A DNA stretch of 64,000 nucleotides, taken from Amycolatopsis sp. MtRt-6 (GTDB lineage: Bacteria; Actinomycetota; Actinomycetes; Mycobacteriales; Pseudonocardiaceae). Each line of letters opens with the position of its first letter. Within the stretch, counting starts at the first letter, position 1. Below, piece by piece: positions 50,153-59,019 of this stretch. The position numbers and the translations under genes were made by a program. Location of the stretch: the NCBI RefSeq assembly GCF_017308975.1, contig NZ_JADWPD010000019.1, positions 62,001-126,000 on the forward strand, written 5' to 3'. The notes under the pieces are model-generated. The model did no database searches, was not told the origin of the DNA, and saw only the letters and a list, made by a program, of their open reading frames with translations.

Positions 50153-52057
50153 ATGTTCACCTACACGGCTCGGCCCGCACGCATCGTCTTCGGGCACGGC
50201 ACCCTCGAGCGGGTCCGTGACGAGGTCGAACGGCTCGGCCGGTCCCGGGCGCTCGTCCTGGCGAGCCCGGACCTGGCGGAACCGGGCGACCGGGTCGAAA
50301 AGGCCCTCGGCCCACTCGCCGTGGGCCGCTTCGACGGCGCCGCCATGCACACCCCGGTCGAGGTCACCGAGCAGGCCCTCGCGCTGCTCCGGGAGGCCGG
50401 AGCGGACTGCGTGGTGGCGGTCGGCGGCGGCTCGACGACCGGGCTGGCCAAGGCACTCGCCGTCCGCACCGGGGTCGACCAGGTGATCCTGCCGACCACG
50501 TACGCCGGCTCGGAGGTCACCCCGGTCCTGGGCGAGACGGCGGACGAGGTGAAGACGACGCGCTCATCGCCGGAGATCCTGCCCGAGACCGTGATCTACG
50601 ATGTCGAGCTTTCCCGGGAACTGCCCGTCCCGATCGCGGTGACCAGTGCCGTGAACGCGCTCGCGCACGCCGTGGAGGCGCTCTACTCGCCCGACGCCAA
50701 CCCCGTCGTCGACGGGATGGCGCTCGACGCCATCGGGCGGCTGGCACGCGGACTCCGCGGGCTCGGCGAAGACACCCTCGAAGCGCGGACCGAACTGCTG
50801 CAGGGCGCCTGGCTCGCCGGGACCTGCCTCGGCGCGGTCGGCATGGGCCTGCACCACAAGCTCTGCCACACCCTTGGCGGCAGCTTCGGCCTTCCCCACG
50901 CTCCGACGCACACCGTCGTGCTCCCGCACGTCATGGCCTACAACGCCGCCGCGGCACCCGATGCGATGCGCCGCATCGCCGAAGCGCTCGGCGCCACCGA
51001 CGCTCCCACGGCGGTGTACGACCTCATCGCCGAGGCCGGTGGGCCGACCTCACTGCGGGAACTCGGCCTGGCCGAGTCCGACCTCGACCGCGCGGCCGGA
51101 CTCGCGACCGCCGCCCCGTACCCGAACCCCGCCGAGCCGACCCGGGACGGCGTCGCGCGGTTGCTGCGCCGGGCCTGGGCCGGTGAGCGTCCCGAGCCCA
51201 CCGGCGCGCCGGTGCTGGACCGGCTCACCGCTCAGGTCGTGTCGACCTTCGCCGGCACCCCCGATCCGCGGCTGCGCGCGCTGCTGCGGGACCTGGTTCC
51301 GCGGTTGCACGCCTTCGCGATCGACAACGACCTGACCCAGGAGGAATGGCAACACGGCATCGATTTCCTGACCCGCACCGGGCAGATCTGCGATGCCACC
51401 CGGCAGGAGTTCGTGCTGCTGTCGGACACGCTCGGCCTGTCCAGCGTCGTCGATGTCCTCACCAACTCCCGCACCCCCGACACCACCCCGTCCGCGGTGC
51501 TCGGCCCCTTCTACGTCGACGGCCCACCCGAACTGGAGCAGGGCGCCGACATCGCCGCGGGGATGCCCGGCACCCCGCTGTGGGTCGACGTGCAGATCAC
51601 CGACACGAACGACACGCCCGTGGCGGAAGCGGTGGTGGACGTCTGGCAGTCCAATGAGGACGGATTCTACGACGTGCAACTGCCCGAACTCGACGGACCG
51701 GTCCTCCGCGGCCGGCTCCGCACCGACCGTGACGGCCGCCTGCGGTTCTGGTCCATCCTGCCCTCGGCATATCCCATCCCGTCCGACGGCCCGGTCGGCG
51801 CGATGCTGGCCGCGACCGAACGGCACCCCTACCGCGCCCCGCACCTGCACTTCATGATCGCGGCCGAGGGCTGCCGGCGCCTGATCACCCAGCTCTTCGT
51901 CGCGGGCGGCAAGTACCTCGACTCCGACGCCGTGTTCGGCGTCAAGGACGACCTCATCGTGAACTTCGAACCCCGAACCGGCCCGACGCCCGACGGCCGT
52001 GCCGTCGACGGCGAATGGCGCCGGCTCGATTTCACCTTCCAGATCGCCCGCCGGTAA
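50153..52057 (+). CDS. Fused maleylacetate reductase and hydroxyquinol 1,2-dioxygenase
   Basis: A 634-residue bifunctional protein. Residues 1 to about 345 are an iron-type alcohol dehydrogenase of the MacA/TfdF class (VAVGGGSTTGLAKALA, TTYAGSEVTPVLG, and His residues in NALAHAVEAL and GLHHKLCHTLGG). Residues about 350-634 are an intradiol dioxygenase with its N-terminal dimerisation region; the iron ligands are Tyr in GPFYVDGP, Tyr in SAYPIPSD and the two His of RAPHLHF. The protein would cleave hydroxyquinol to maleylacetate and reduce it to 3-oxoadipate in one chain. GGAGACCGGAA precedes ATG 50153. Confidence 0.92.
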   Translation: MFTYTARPARIVFGHGTLERVRDEVERLGRSRALVLASPDLAEPGDRVEKALGPLAVGRFDGAAMHTPVEVTEQALALLREAGADCVVAVGGGSTTGLAKALAVRTGVDQVILPTTYAGSEVTPVLGETADEVKTTRSSPEILPETVIYDVELSRELPVPIAVTSAVNALAHAVEALYSPDANPVVDGMALDAIGRLARGLRGLGEDTLEARTELLQGAWLAGTCLGAVGMGLHHKLCHTLGGSFGLPHAPTHTVVLPHVMAYNAAAAPDAMRRIAEALGATDAPTAVYDLIAEAGGPTSLRELGLAESDLDRAAGLATAAPYPNPAEPTRDGVARLLRRAWAGERPEPTGAPVLDRLTAQVVSTFAGTPDPRLRALLRDLVPRLHAFAIDNDLTQEEWQHGIDFLTRTGQICDATRQEFVLLSDTLGLSSVVDVLTNSRTPDTTPSAVLGPFYVDGPPELEQGADIAAGMPGTPLWVDVQITDTNDTPVAEAVVDVWQSNEDGFYDVQLPELDGPVLRGRLRTDRDGRLRFWSILPSAYPIPSDGPVGAMLAATERHPYRAPHLHFMIAAEGCRRLITQLFVAGGKYLDSDAVFGVKDDLIVNFEPRTGPTPDGRAVDGEWRRLDFTFQIARR

Positions 52058-52079
52058 CCGGAGAGGGAGCCACGCCACT

Positions 52080-53060
52080 TCAAGATGATCGTGGTGCCGT
52101 GGAACGGCGGGGGATCAGGGTCGGTGCGGCGACGACGGTCCGCGGCGCCCGGTCGTCGCTCGCTTCGTTCAGCAGGTCGAGGGCGGTGGTGGCGATCTGG
52201 GCGAAGGGGACGCGCACAGTCGTGAGCGGGACGGGCAGGCTGCTGACGACGGGGATGTCGTTGTAGCCGACCAGGGACAGGTCTTCGGGGATGCGAAGGC
52301 CGAGGGCGTGGGCGGCGGCCAGGACGCCGATGGCGGTGTTGTCGTTGACGGCGAAGATGGCGGAGGGCCGGTCGGTGCGGTCGAGCAGGGCCCGGCCGGC
52401 GGCTTCGCCGGATTTCATCGAAAAGGAGTCGCCGGCGATCAGGGACTCGTCGAGCGGTATCCCGGCTTCGGCGAGGGCATCGCGGTAGCCGTCGAGCCGG
52501 CCGCGGGCACTGGAGGCGTAGTTCGGGCCGCCGACGAGTCCGATCCTGCGGTGGCCGAGGTCGATGAGGTGGCGGACGGCCAGCCGGGCGCCGAGCCGGT
52601 CGTCGCCGATGGCGGCCGGGCCGATGCCGTCGGTGCGTAGCGCCAGTGCGTGCGGGACGCCTTGCGCGGTGGGGACATCCAGCCTCGCGGTGGTGAGGAC
52701 GAGGCCGTCGACGCGGCGGCGGACGAGGGTCTGGACGGCGAACTGCTCGGTGGCGGGGTCGTCCTCGGTGGTGGCCACGACGGCGAAGAGACCGCGGCTT
52801 GCCGACGCGGTGGCGATCTGCTCGTACAGCATCGCCATGACGGTGTCGGTGAGCCGGGGAACGATCACGCCGACGGTGCTGGTGCCGGCGCGGCGCATGC
52901 CGGACGCGAGCGGGTTGCGGACGTAACCGAGTTCGGCGGCGACCTGGCGGACGCGCTGGGCGGTTTCGCTGTTGGACCGGGGGAGCCGTTCGTCGAGGAC
53001 GCGGGACACGGTGGACTTGCTCACCCCGGCCGCCCGGGCGACGTCGACGATGGTCACCAC
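52080..53060 (-). CDS. LacI-family transcriptional regulator
   Basis: About 326 residues. The N-terminal LacI helix-turn-helix and hinge are intact (IVDVARAAGVSKSTVSRVLD, then LASGMRR), followed by a periplasmic-binding-protein-like sensor (VGVIVPRLTDTVMAMLYEQI, NDNTAIGVLAAAHALGLRIP). GTG 53060 places the helix-turn-helix at the true N terminus; in-frame sequence upstream is not conserved-looking and runs across the divergent promoter. It likely represses the adjacent lyase and transporter genes through the sites at 53135-53158. Confidence 0.9.
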   Translation of the reverse strand: MVTIVDVARAAGVSKSTVSRVLDERLPRSNSETAQRVRQVAAELGYVRNPLASGMRRAGTSTVGVIVPRLTDTVMAMLYEQIATASASRGLFAVVATTEDDPATEQFAVQTLVRRRVDGLVLTTARLDVPTAQGVPHALALRTDGIGPAAIGDDRLGARLAVRHLIDLGHRRIGLVGGPNYASSARGRLDGYRDALAEAGIPLDESLIAGDSFSMKSGEAAGRALLDRTDRPSAIFAVNDNTAIGVLAAAHALGLRIPEDLSLVGYNDIPVVSSLPVPLTTVRVPFAQIATTALDLLNEASDDRAPRTVVAAPTLIPRRSTAPRSS

Positions 53061-53103
53061 ACGCTGAAGGCTACTGGCCGGCCGGCCTTTTCCGGGGGAG
53101 GGG

Positions 53104-53158
53104 TTGACGTCGGGGCAGCCGTGGCGCATCGTGTGGGAACGTTCCTGCAACCGTTCCC
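53104..53158. promoter_or_regulatory. Promoter and LacI-type operators of the DapA-family operon
   Basis: TTGACG (53104-53109) and CATCGT (53127-53132), spaced by 17 bp, form a plausible promoter. Immediately after lie GGAACGTTCC (perfect palindrome, 53136-53145) and TGCAACCGTTCCC (53146-53158), both with the central CG of LacI-family sites. GGGAACG and CGTTCCC also form an outer inverted repeat. Confidence 0.55.
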
Positions 53159-53181
53159 GTCGATGTCGGAAAGGCTCGAGA

Positions 53182-54111
53182 ATGTCTTCGGAGCACACCC
53201 TTGACCTGCGCGGACTGGTGCCCGCCCCCGTCACGCCGTTCACCGTGGACGGCGCGGTCGACCACGCGGCTCTCGCGTCCTACGGCAAGTGGCTGGCCGG
53301 GTTCGAGGGGGTGAAGGGCCTGGTCTGCCTCGGGCACGCCGGCGAGGGCACCTTCCTGACCCAGGACGAGCAGGTCGCCACCATCCGCACCCTGGTCGAG
53401 GCGGTCGGCGGCACGGTCCCGATCATCGCCGGGATCACCGGCGAGGGCACCGCGGTCGCCGCCGAGGAGGCGGTGCGCGCGGTGAACGCCGGCGCGTCCG
53501 CCGGGCTGGTCTACCCGTCGCACGGCTGGCTGCGGTTCGGCTTCCAGACCGGCGCGCCGCAGGACCGCTACCGGGCGATCTTCGAGACCTCGGGGCTGCC
53601 GCTGATCCTGTTCCAGTACCCGGACGTCACGAAGGCCAGCTACGACCTGGCGACCCAGCTGGAGATCGCGGCGCAGCCGGGCGTGTTCGCCACCAAGAAC
53701 GGGGTGCGCAACATGCGCCGCTGGGACACCGAGATCCCGGTGCTGCGGGCCGAGCACCCCGAGCTGCAGATCCTGTCCTGCCACGACGAGTACCTGCTGC
53801 ACACGATGTTCGACGTCGACGGCCTGCTGGTCGGCTACGGCGGCCTGGCGCCGGAGCCGCTGCTGGAGCTGATCGCCGCGGGCAAGGCGCGGGACTACCC
53901 GGCCGCCCGCGCGGTCCACGACCGGCTGCTGCCGGTCACCAAGGCCGTCTACCACCGCGGGTCCCACATGGAAGGCACCGTGGCGCTCAAGCTCGGCCTC
54001 AAAGCCCGCGGTGTCCTGCCGACCGCGACCGTGCGGTCGCCGCTGATCGACCTGTCCGCCGAGGCCGAAGAGGAGATCGTCCTCGCGCTCAAGGCCGCCG
54101 AACTCCTCTGA
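53182..54111 (+). CDS. Dihydrodipicolinate synthase (DapA) family lyase
   Basis: A 309-residue class I aldolase-fold protein. VPAPVTPFTVDGAVDHAAL at the N terminus, the CLGHAGEGTFLT loop (in place of the usual GTTGE), a tyrosine in ILFQYPDV near residue 147 and the Schiff-base lysine in VFATKNGVRN near residue 172 place it in the DHDPS/NAL/KDG-aldolase superfamily. The altered GTTGE motif argues against lysine biosynthesis. With a LacI repressor and an MFS importer it more likely cleaves or dehydrates a sugar acid or other alpha-keto acid. ATG 53182 is chosen to match the family start. Confidence 0.9.
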   Translation: MSSEHTLDLRGLVPAPVTPFTVDGAVDHAALASYGKWLAGFEGVKGLVCLGHAGEGTFLTQDEQVATIRTLVEAVGGTVPIIAGITGEGTAVAAEEAVRAVNAGASAGLVYPSHGWLRFGFQTGAPQDRYRAIFETSGLPLILFQYPDVTKASYDLATQLEIAAQPGVFATKNGVRNMRRWDTEIPVLRAEHPELQILSCHDEYLLHTMFDVDGLLVGYGGLAPEPLLELIAAGKARDYPAARAVHDRLLPVTKAVYHRGSHMEGTVALKLGLKARGVLPTATVRSPLIDLSAEAEEEIVLALKAAELL

Positions 54112-54120
54112 ACGTCTGCC

Positions 54121-54147
54121 GGGGCGGCAGCACGCTGCTGCCGCCCC
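54121..54147. terminator. GC hairpin between lyase and transporter genes
   Basis: GGGGCGGCAGC (54121-54131) pairs perfectly with GCTGCCGCCCC (54137-54147) around a 5-base loop. It starts 9 bp after the lyase stop, so it may attenuate expression of the transporter gene downstream. Confidence 0.6.
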
Positions 54148-54212
54148 GCGATCCGGTGACAATGCAGTCCCGAAGGACTCCGCGACGAGGCGGAGAGCGA
54201 GGAACGATCCCC

Positions 54213-55595
54213 ATGACCACCATTGCTGCGGGCGGAGGGACGGCGGCGACCGCGACCGCGGCCCTCCTCGCCCGCCTCGAGCGGCTCCCGATCACCCGCC
54301 GGCTCCTGCTGATCCGCGTCATCATCGGCTCGGCGACCTTCTTCGACGCCTACACCGTGCTGGTCATCGCCTTCGCGATGCCTCAGCTGGTCACCGAATG
54401 GGACCTCAGCCCCGCCCAGGTCGGCGCCATCCTGTCGGCCGGCTACGTCGGCCAGCTCATCGGCGCGGTCACCTTCGGCTGGATCGCCGAGAAGTTCGGC
54501 CGGATGAACACGCTGCTGATCACCATCGTGCTGTTCGTCTCGATGGACGTCGCCTGCCTGTTCGCCTGGAGCGGCACGTCGATCCTCATCTTCCGGTTCC
54601 TGCAGGGCATCGGCACCGGCGGCGAAGTCCCCGTCGCCAGCGCCTACATCAACGAGTTCATCGGCGCCCGCAAGCGCGGCCGGTTCTTCCTGCTCTACGA
54701 GGTCATCTTCCCGGTCGGGCTGATGTTCGCCGGAATCGCCGGCTACTTCCTCGTGCCGGTCTACGGCTGGCGCGCCCTGTTCGTCGTCGGGCTCATCCCG
54801 GCGGTGCTGACCATCCCGCTGCGCCTGCTGATGCCGGAATCACCGCGCTGGCTGGCTGCCAAGGGCCGCGTCGAGAAGGCCGACAAGGTCGTCTCGATGC
54901 TCGAAAACGAGGCCGTGAAGCAGGGACACGTCCTGGCCGAGCCAGACGTCCGCCCGGTTGACCCGAAGGTGAAGACCCGCTCGGACTGGCGCGAGCTGTT
55001 CCACGGCATCTACCGCAGGCGCACCCTGATGATCTGGGTGCTGTGGGCGACGGTGTACCTGGTCAACAACGGCCTGGTCACCTGGCTGCCCACCCTCTAC
55101 AAGCAACTCTTCCACCTGCCCTTGCAGACCAGCCTGGCCTATGGCTGGGTCACCTCCGGCGTCGGCGTGCTGGCCTCGGTGGCCTGTGCATTGCTGATCG
55201 ACAAGGTCGGCCGGAAACGCTGGTACTCCTGGGCATTCCTGCTCGCGATCGGGCCGCTGGTCGCCCTCACCGTTTCCGGTGCCACCACAGCGATCCAGGT
55301 TCTGATCATGGCGACGCTCGCCTACGCGATCCTGCAGACGATCTCGTTCTCCCTGTACCTCTACTCCGCCGAGCTGTATCCCACGCGGCTGCGCGCGATC
55401 GGCACCGGCTTCGGCAGCGCCTGGCTGCGCGCCGGCTCCTCCGTCGGCCCGCTGCTGGTCGGCTGGATCGTCGCCGACCTCGGCATCCGCTACGTCTTCT
55501 CCGCCTTCGCCGCGGTCGCCCTCATCGGCGGAATCGTCACCATCCTGTTCGCCATCGAAACCGGGAACAAGGTTCTCGAAGAGCTTTCACCGTGA
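54213..55595 (+). CDS. MFS metabolite:proton symporter
   Basis: A 460-residue transporter with twelve predicted helices and an N-terminal cytoplasmic tail of about 35 residues. The sugar/metabolite-porter signatures are the loop 2-3 motif GWIAEKFGRMNTLL, PESPRWL after helix 6 and the loop 8-9 repeat DKVGRKRW. It resembles the aromatic-acid and dicarboxylate symporter families. It follows the DapA-family gene and probably imports its substrate. GAGGAAC precedes ATG 54213. Confidence 0.92.
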   Translation: MTTIAAGGGTAATATAALLARLERLPITRRLLLIRVIIGSATFFDAYTVLVIAFAMPQLVTEWDLSPAQVGAILSAGYVGQLIGAVTFGWIAEKFGRMNTLLITIVLFVSMDVACLFAWSGTSILIFRFLQGIGTGGEVPVASAYINEFIGARKRGRFFLLYEVIFPVGLMFAGIAGYFLVPVYGWRALFVVGLIPAVLTIPLRLLMPESPRWLAAKGRVEKADKVVSMLENEAVKQGHVLAEPDVRPVDPKVKTRSDWRELFHGIYRRRTLMIWVLWATVYLVNNGLVTWLPTLYKQLFHLPLQTSLAYGWVTSGVGVLASVACALLIDKVGRKRWYSWAFLLAIGPLVALTVSGATTAIQVLIMATLAYAILQTISFSLYLYSAELYPTRLRAIGTGFGSAWLRAGSSVGPLLVGWIVADLGIRYVFSAFAAVALIGGIVTILFAIETGNKVLEELSP

Positions 55596-55662
55596 CCGAG
55601 GACAGGCTCGGCGGTGTGGAACAGCTCGTCGAGACGGATTCCATCGGTAGCACTGCGGAAGA

Positions 55663-55700
55663 CCCGTGCGGTGCTGGACATCCCCCGCGCACCGCACGGG
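55663..55700. terminator. Hairpin between convergent transporter and protease genes
   Basis: CCCGTGCGGTGC (55663-55674) pairs perfectly with GCACCGCACGGG (55689-55700) across a 14-base loop, about 70 bp after the transporter stop and 40 bp before the end of the protease gene. Confidence 0.6.
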
Positions 55701-55738
55701 CCGGGCCGCGCACCCCCGTGCGCAGGGCGGTGGCGAAG

Positions 55739-56620
55739 TCAGCCGCCGATGCCGGCTCCGACGGCGAGGAGGGCGGCGGTCACCGGCTGGAAGAACGTCA
55801 CGCCGCCGGTCCGGCAGTTGCCGGAGCCGCCGGAGGTGATGCCGACGGCGGAACCGTCGCGGGTGAACAGCGGTCCGCCGCTGTCGCCGCCCTCGGCGCA
55901 CACCGTGGTCCGGATGAGCCCGGTGACCCGGCCTTCGGGGTAGTTGACCGTGGCGTTCAGCGAAGTGACGCGGCCCTGGTGCAGGCCGGTGGTGCTGCCC
56001 ATCCGGAGCACCTGCTGATTGACCTTCGCCGCGGCGGCCCTGGTGATGGCGACCGTCCGGCCGCCGCCGACGTCGACGACGCTGGGTGCCTCGGTCGCGG
56101 TGTTGTTGTACGTGAGCAGGGAGAAGTCTCCGGTGCCGGGGAACGTGGCCTGCTGGACGGTGGCGACCGATCGACCGTCCGGCGTCAGGGACCATTGCCG
56201 TCCGGCGGTGGCGCAGTGGCCGGCGGTGAGGATGCCGGGGTTCCCGTCGCTCGTGGTCACGTTGAACCCGAGGGAGCACCGGGCCCGGCCGGTGAAGATG
56301 GCGTCGCCGCCGCCCGCGAACAGCTTGAGGACTCCGGGGGTTCGCTCGACTCGGAACTGCTGCCCGCGGGTGGCCGCCATCAGGCGGTCCCACCTCTCGC
56401 CCTGGACGGTGCTGTCGGCCGTGACGACCGTTTGCCCGGTGTCCGCGTCGATCGCCCACGCGGTACCGGTCATGGCGCGCGCCGCGGCGCCGCTGTCCGC
56501 GGGCCCGGTGCCGGCCGCGTCCGCATGGGGGATGGCGATGGCGGCCGTGGCGGCTGCCACGATGGCGGCGGCCGCCACCAAGAGCTTGACTCTGCTCGGC
56601 TTTCGGTGCCGGGAAGGCAT
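55739..56620 (-). CDS. Secreted S1-family serine protease (streptogrisin/alpha-lytic type)
   Basis: A 293-residue exported protease. The signal peptide (SRVKLLVAAAAIVAAATAAIA) should cleave near HADA at about residue 36. A short pro-region precedes the chymotrypsin-fold domain. The triad is visible: His in LTAGHCAT, Asp in GTGDFSLL and Ser in EGGDSGGPLF. Four Cys are placed for two disulphides (one pair around the catalytic His). The pro-region is shorter than in streptogrisins. ATG 56620 is chosen over the upstream 56656 because it begins a normal signal peptide. Confidence 0.92.
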   Translation of the reverse strand: MPSRHRKPSRVKLLVAAAAIVAAATAAIAIPHADAAGTGPADSGAAARAMTGTAWAIDADTGQTVVTADSTVQGERWDRLMAATRGQQFRVERTPGVLKLFAGGGDAIFTGRARCSLGFNVTTSDGNPGILTAGHCATAGRQWSLTPDGRSVATVQQATFPGTGDFSLLTYNNTATEAPSVVDVGGGRTVAITRAAAAKVNQQVLRMGSTTGLHQGRVTSLNATVNYPEGRVTGLIRTTVCAEGGDSGGPLFTRDGSAVGITSGGSGNCRTGGVTFFQPVTAALLAVGAGIGG

Positions 56621-56744
56621 TTCGCAGACCTCCGTGCTCGGTGATCGGGTTCTCACCCGGCTCCACGCGGGGACTGGCCGAGGTGTTCAGCGGTACGGCG
56701 TTCCCGAGACGATCCGCCGGTGTCAAGTCGCCGGTCGTCTCGGA

Positions 56745-57398
56745 TCAGGCAGCCGGCAGGATGCCCGCTTCGTGCGCGATGATCGCGGCGCGGACCCGGT
56801 TGTCGCAGCCCAGTTTCGCGAGGATCCGGCTGACATAGGTCTTGACGGTGCCCTCGCCCATGAACAGCTGGCCGGCGATTTCGGCGTTGGACTTGCCGAG
56901 CCCGACCTGGACCAGGACCTCCCGTTCCCGCTCCGCCAGCGTGCCCACGAGCCGGCGCGCCTCGCCGTCGTCGGTGGTCACGTACCGGTCGATGAGGTCC
57001 TTGGTGATCCGCGGGGACAGGACGGCGCCCCCGCGGGCCGCGGCCCGCACCGCCTGGATGAGCTCCTGGGGGCCGGTGTCCTTGAGGAGGAACCCGGCCG
57101 CGCCGGCGCGCAGGGCCCGCGTGATGTAGCCGGGCTCGCCGAACGTGGTGAGCATGACGACTTTGACCGCCGGTGCCCGGTGAGTCAGCTGCTCGAGCGC
57201 GGCGAGGCCGTCGACGCCGGGCATGCGGATGTCGACGAGTGCCACGTCCAGTGGCAGGCGGCAGGCGAGGTCGACGGCTTCGTCGCCGTCGCCCGCCTCG
57301 GCGACGACTTCGATGTCTTCGGCGTGCCGCAGGACGAGCCGGATCCCGGCGCGCACCAGGTGCTCGTCGTCGGCGAGCAGGACGCGGATGCGGTCCAC
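56745..57398 (-). CDS. LuxR/NarL-type response regulator
   Basis: A 217-residue two-component regulator. The receiver has the acidic pair in VLLADDEHLVRAG, phospho-acceptor Asp in VALVDIRMPGVDG near residue 56, Thr in VVMLTTFG and Lys in FLLKDTGP. The C-terminal LuxR helix-turn-helix is LAEREREVLVQVGLGKSNAEIAGQL. It lies 4 bp after the histidine kinase gene and is its partner. Confidence 0.95.
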   Translation of the reverse strand: MDRIRVLLADDEHLVRAGIRLVLRHAEDIEVVAEAGDGDEAVDLACRLPLDVALVDIRMPGVDGLAALEQLTHRAPAVKVVMLTTFGEPGYITRALRAGAAGFLLKDTGPQELIQAVRAAARGGAVLSPRITKDLIDRYVTTDDGEARRLVGTLAEREREVLVQVGLGKSNAEIAGQLFMGEGTVKTYVSRILAKLGCDNRVRAAIIAHEAGILPAA

Positions 57399-57402
57399 GG
57401 CG

Positions 57403-58965
57403 TCAGGCCGCCGGCAGGGGGAACCGGGTCTTGTCGACCAGGACGTCGGAGCGGAAGCAGTAGCGTTCGATCATCGTGGCGCCGTCCTCGGTGTAGGTGA
57501 AGGTGTACGAACAGTCCACGCCCGGGAGCGTGGGAGGTTCCGCGCCCCGCGCGGCCCGGTGGGCCAGCGAGTCGTCCGGGCCGACCGAGTCGGTGACCTG
57601 GCCGCGGGTGACGCCGAGGCCGATCGAGTCGAACCGGTCGACCATGCCCGGTGCGTAGGAGAGCATCGAGAACACGACCACCAGGATCGCGACCGCCCCG
57701 GCCAGGCCCGTGGCCAGCACCACCGCCTGGCCGAGGCGGCCCCAGCGGTCGTCGGGTTCCTCACCGGTGCCGGGTTCGGCGCGGCCGGCGCCGGGTGGGG
57801 GGATGGCCAGCGGCACTTCGGCCGCCAGCCGGAACCCGCGGCTCGGCAGGGGACCGGCGGTGAGGGTGCCGCCCAGCAGCCGGACCCGTTCCGCGACGCC
57901 GACCAGCCCGAGGCCGGAGCCGGTTGTGCCGGTCCCACCGCGGCCGTCGTCGACGATCTGCACGCGGACCCGGGCGGGTCCGTGGTCCACGACGACGTGG
58001 GCTTGCGCGCCGGCCGCGTGCCGGTGGAGGTTGGTCAGGCCTTCCCGGACGATCCGGTGCACCGCTTGCCGGACCGGCAGTGTGCTTTCGGTCAGGTCGT
58101 CGCCGTGCCAGGTCAGGTCGACCTCGGTGCCGCCGGCCTGGGCCTGGCGGACGAGCCGGCGGACGTCGGAGCGGGTGCCGGTGTGGTCGATCGGCTCGGT
58201 CGCGCCGGCTTCCCCCTGACGCAGGATGCCCAATGTCGCACGTAGCTCGTCCATCGCGATCTGCACGGTGTCCCGGATCAGCCGGGCCGGCTCGGTGGCC
58301 TCGACCGGGCGTCCCGCGTCGAGCTCGAGGCTGCCGGCGTAGAGGGAGATGAGGCTGAGGCGGTGTCCGAGCAGGTCGTGCATCTCCTGCGCGATGCGGG
58401 ACCGCTCCTGGAGCCGGGCAGCCGATGCGGCAAACCGGGTCTGTTGCCGGAGGACGTCGATCAGCCGTTCCCGCTGGGCGAGAAGCGCCTGCACGACGGT
58501 GGGCCCGACGACGCACAGCACCGCGACGAGCCCGAACCCGCCGAGCGCGAGCTGCCACTGAAGGCGCGACCCGATCAATATCAATCCGATCGTGAAGGGG
58601 ATCAGCGCGGCTACGGCCAGTGCAGTACCCCGCGACCGGGCCGACCGGGTTCGCGCAGCCACGCCGTAGGACGTCATGGCCAGCGTGACTCCGGCGGCCG
58701 GGTACCGCCCCACCAGCAGCGCGGCGGCGAGGAGCGCGAGCACCGGAAACCGGCGGCGTGCGGCGGCGAGCACGATCGCGGCACCCGCGACGAACAACCC
58801 GGTGCCGGGTTGTTCCCAGGGGGCCGGAGTCCAGGTCACGGCGATGTACTGCGTGGCCAGGTAAGTGACCCCGCCGACGAAGACCAGCGAGGCCAGTTCC
58901 GGGCCGCAAGCCGCGGCTCGTGAGGTGAGCCGAAGTGCACCGGGCGAGAAAGGGAATCCCGTCAT
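57403..58965 (-). CDS. Histidine kinase (NarL-partner type) with C-terminal membrane-anchored tail
   Basis: About 520 residues. N-terminal helices span residues about 20-165, then a HisKA_3 dimerisation domain with the phospho-acceptor in RIAQEMHDLLGHRLSL near residue 195, and a HATPase_c domain with DDGRGG and GSGLGLVGVAERV. Unusually, another hydrophobic helix follows the kinase core (about 411-437), and the last 80 residues, with two Cys (CSYTF and RYCFRSD), would lie outside the membrane. ATG 58965 is preferred, though 58986 is possible. It is coupled to the response regulator at 56745-57398. Confidence 0.9.
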   Translation of the reverse strand: MTGFPFSPGALRLTSRAAACGPELASLVFVGGVTYLATQYIAVTWTPAPWEQPGTGLFVAGAAIVLAAARRRFPVLALLAAALLVGRYPAAGVTLAMTSYGVAARTRSARSRGTALAVAALIPFTIGLILIGSRLQWQLALGGFGLVAVLCVVGPTVVQALLAQRERLIDVLRQQTRFAASAARLQERSRIAQEMHDLLGHRLSLISLYAGSLELDAGRPVEATEPARLIRDTVQIAMDELRATLGILRQGEAGATEPIDHTGTRSDVRRLVRQAQAGGTEVDLTWHGDDLTESTLPVRQAVHRIVREGLTNLHRHAAGAQAHVVVDHGPARVRVQIVDDGRGGTGTTGSGLGLVGVAERVRLLGGTLTAGPLPSRGFRLAAEVPLAIPPPGAGRAEPGTGEEPDDRWGRLGQAVVLATGLAGAVAILVVVFSMLSYAPGMVDRFDSIGLGVTRGQVTDSVGPDDSLAHRAARGAEPPTLPGVDCSYTFTYTEDGATMIERYCFRSDVLVDKTRFPLPAA

Positions 58966-59019
58966 ACCCGGTTCCACGTACCGCACGCCAACGGCGGTTC
59001 GCCGGAACGTGCCGAGTTG

